From positions 1-13,113 of the forward strand of contig CALMDI010000052.1 of assembly GCA_937864975.1 (NCBI GenBank): a stretch of 13,113 nucleotides of DNA, in the 5' to 3' direction. Positions 12,963-13,113 of the stretch are shown piece after piece (within the stretch, counting starts at the first letter, position 1; each line of letters starts with the position of its first letter). The translations under genes were made by a program, and so were the position numbers. The stretch is from an uncultured Chloroflexota bacterium. GTDB lineage: Bacteria; Chloroflexota; Anaerolineae; Aggregatilineales; Phototrophicaceae. The notes below the pieces were generated by a model. That model was given only the letters and a program-made list of their open reading frames with translations. It did not search any database and had not been told where the DNA came from.

Positions 12963-12995
12963 GCCCTCATTCCTCAGTCCTTAAACCTTTAAGGA
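12963..12995 (+). repeat. Period-7 tandem repeat, family D, providing a ribosome site
   Basis: Consecutive heptamers GCCCTCA, TTCCTCA, GTCCTTA, AACCTTT and AAGGA run to 12995. The last step contains the palindrome CCTTTAAGG. Its AAGGA lies six bases before the GTG start of the next gene, so the repeat supplies the ribosome-binding site. The rest of the gap from 12895 shows no gene. Confidence 0.75.
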
Positions 12996-13001
12996 TTCAT
13001 T

Positions 13002-13113
13002 GTGACCATCAAGCAGACCTTTTCGTGGGATGGGTTCGCGCGAACGGGCATCGAGCCAGAGATGCTCATGCGCGGCGCGGCGGCGATTGGCTATCACGGC
13101 GTCGAAATGGTCG
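13002..13113 (+). CDS. Hydroxypyruvate isomerase-like TIM-barrel protein (3' partial)
   Basis: GTG 13002 begins a reading frame that runs off the end of the window after 37 codons, VTIKQTFSWDGFARTGIEP... The start KQTFSWDGFA, EPEMLMRGAAAIGYHGVEMV and their spacing are typical of the sugar-phosphate isomerase/epimerase (AP endonuclease 2-like) family, and especially of Hyi-type hydroxypyruvate isomerases, which interconvert hydroxypyruvate and tartronate semialdehyde. The catalytic residues are outside the window, so the exact substrate is unproven. AAGGA from the preceding repeat is the ribosome site. Confidence 0.78.
   Translation, partial: MTIKQTFSWDGFARTGIEPEMLMRGAAAIGYHGVEMV

Noticed and set aside
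1373..12995. CRISPR array
   Set aside because: The repeats are 7-8 bases without unique spacers of equal length, and no cas genes are present.

Overview
The window is about 60% G+C and gene-dense. It looks like chromosomal DNA of an uncultured Chloroflexota (Anaerolineae-like) bacterium. That is an inference from three things: a System I cytochrome c maturation cluster next to a cytochrome c-like membrane protein, a T-box-controlled pheS with a Cys4 knot, and DUF5615/DUF433 pairs together with intergenic heptamer repeats. No rRNA, tRNA, insertion sequence or CRISPR array was seen.

Layout. (1) 1-3856, plus strand: the 3' part of a membrane protein with the end of a cytochrome c domain, then ccmA, ccmB, ccmC and a 51-residue ccmD-like gene. 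This is a haem-handling operon whose ABC transporter and haem-binding membrane protein would deliver haem for periplasmic c-type cytochromes. ccmE, ccmF, ccmG and ccmH are not in the window. (2) 3923-6514, plus: a lipoprotein with FG-GAP/VCBS-like segments, probably from a leaderless transcript, then a complete M20 zinc carboxypeptidase. (3) 8404-6541, minus: a two-gene operon of a membrane-anchored HExxH (gluzincin-like) metallopeptidase and a small P-loop kinase/phosphotransferase. (4) 9139-8591, minus: an HNH endonuclease with its own promoter and a clear terminator. A possible 42-codon ORF and a long palindrome lie upstream. (5) 10545-9609, minus: a cluster of very small genes, namely an excisionase-type HTH protein, a translationally coupled 67-residue protein, a strong internal terminator, then 80- and 54-residue proteins. 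None of the three small proteins is recognised. (6) 10653-12181, plus: a strong promoter, a complete phenylalanine T-box leader with terminator, a nested repeat element, then pheS. (7) 12184-12894: a DUF5615 (PIN-like) and DUF433 pair, of visibly lower G+C, where pheT would often be. (8) 13002-end: the start of a hydroxypyruvate isomerase-like TIM-barrel gene.

The most unusual feature of the non-coding DNA is a set of period-7 (once period-8) degenerate tandem repeats in five intergenic gaps. They belong to at least four unrelated sequence families. In three gaps they occur as two arms facing each other, so that the RNA could fold into a hairpin. One gap holds an octamer palindrome nested inside a heptamer palindrome, placed between the T-box terminator and pheS.
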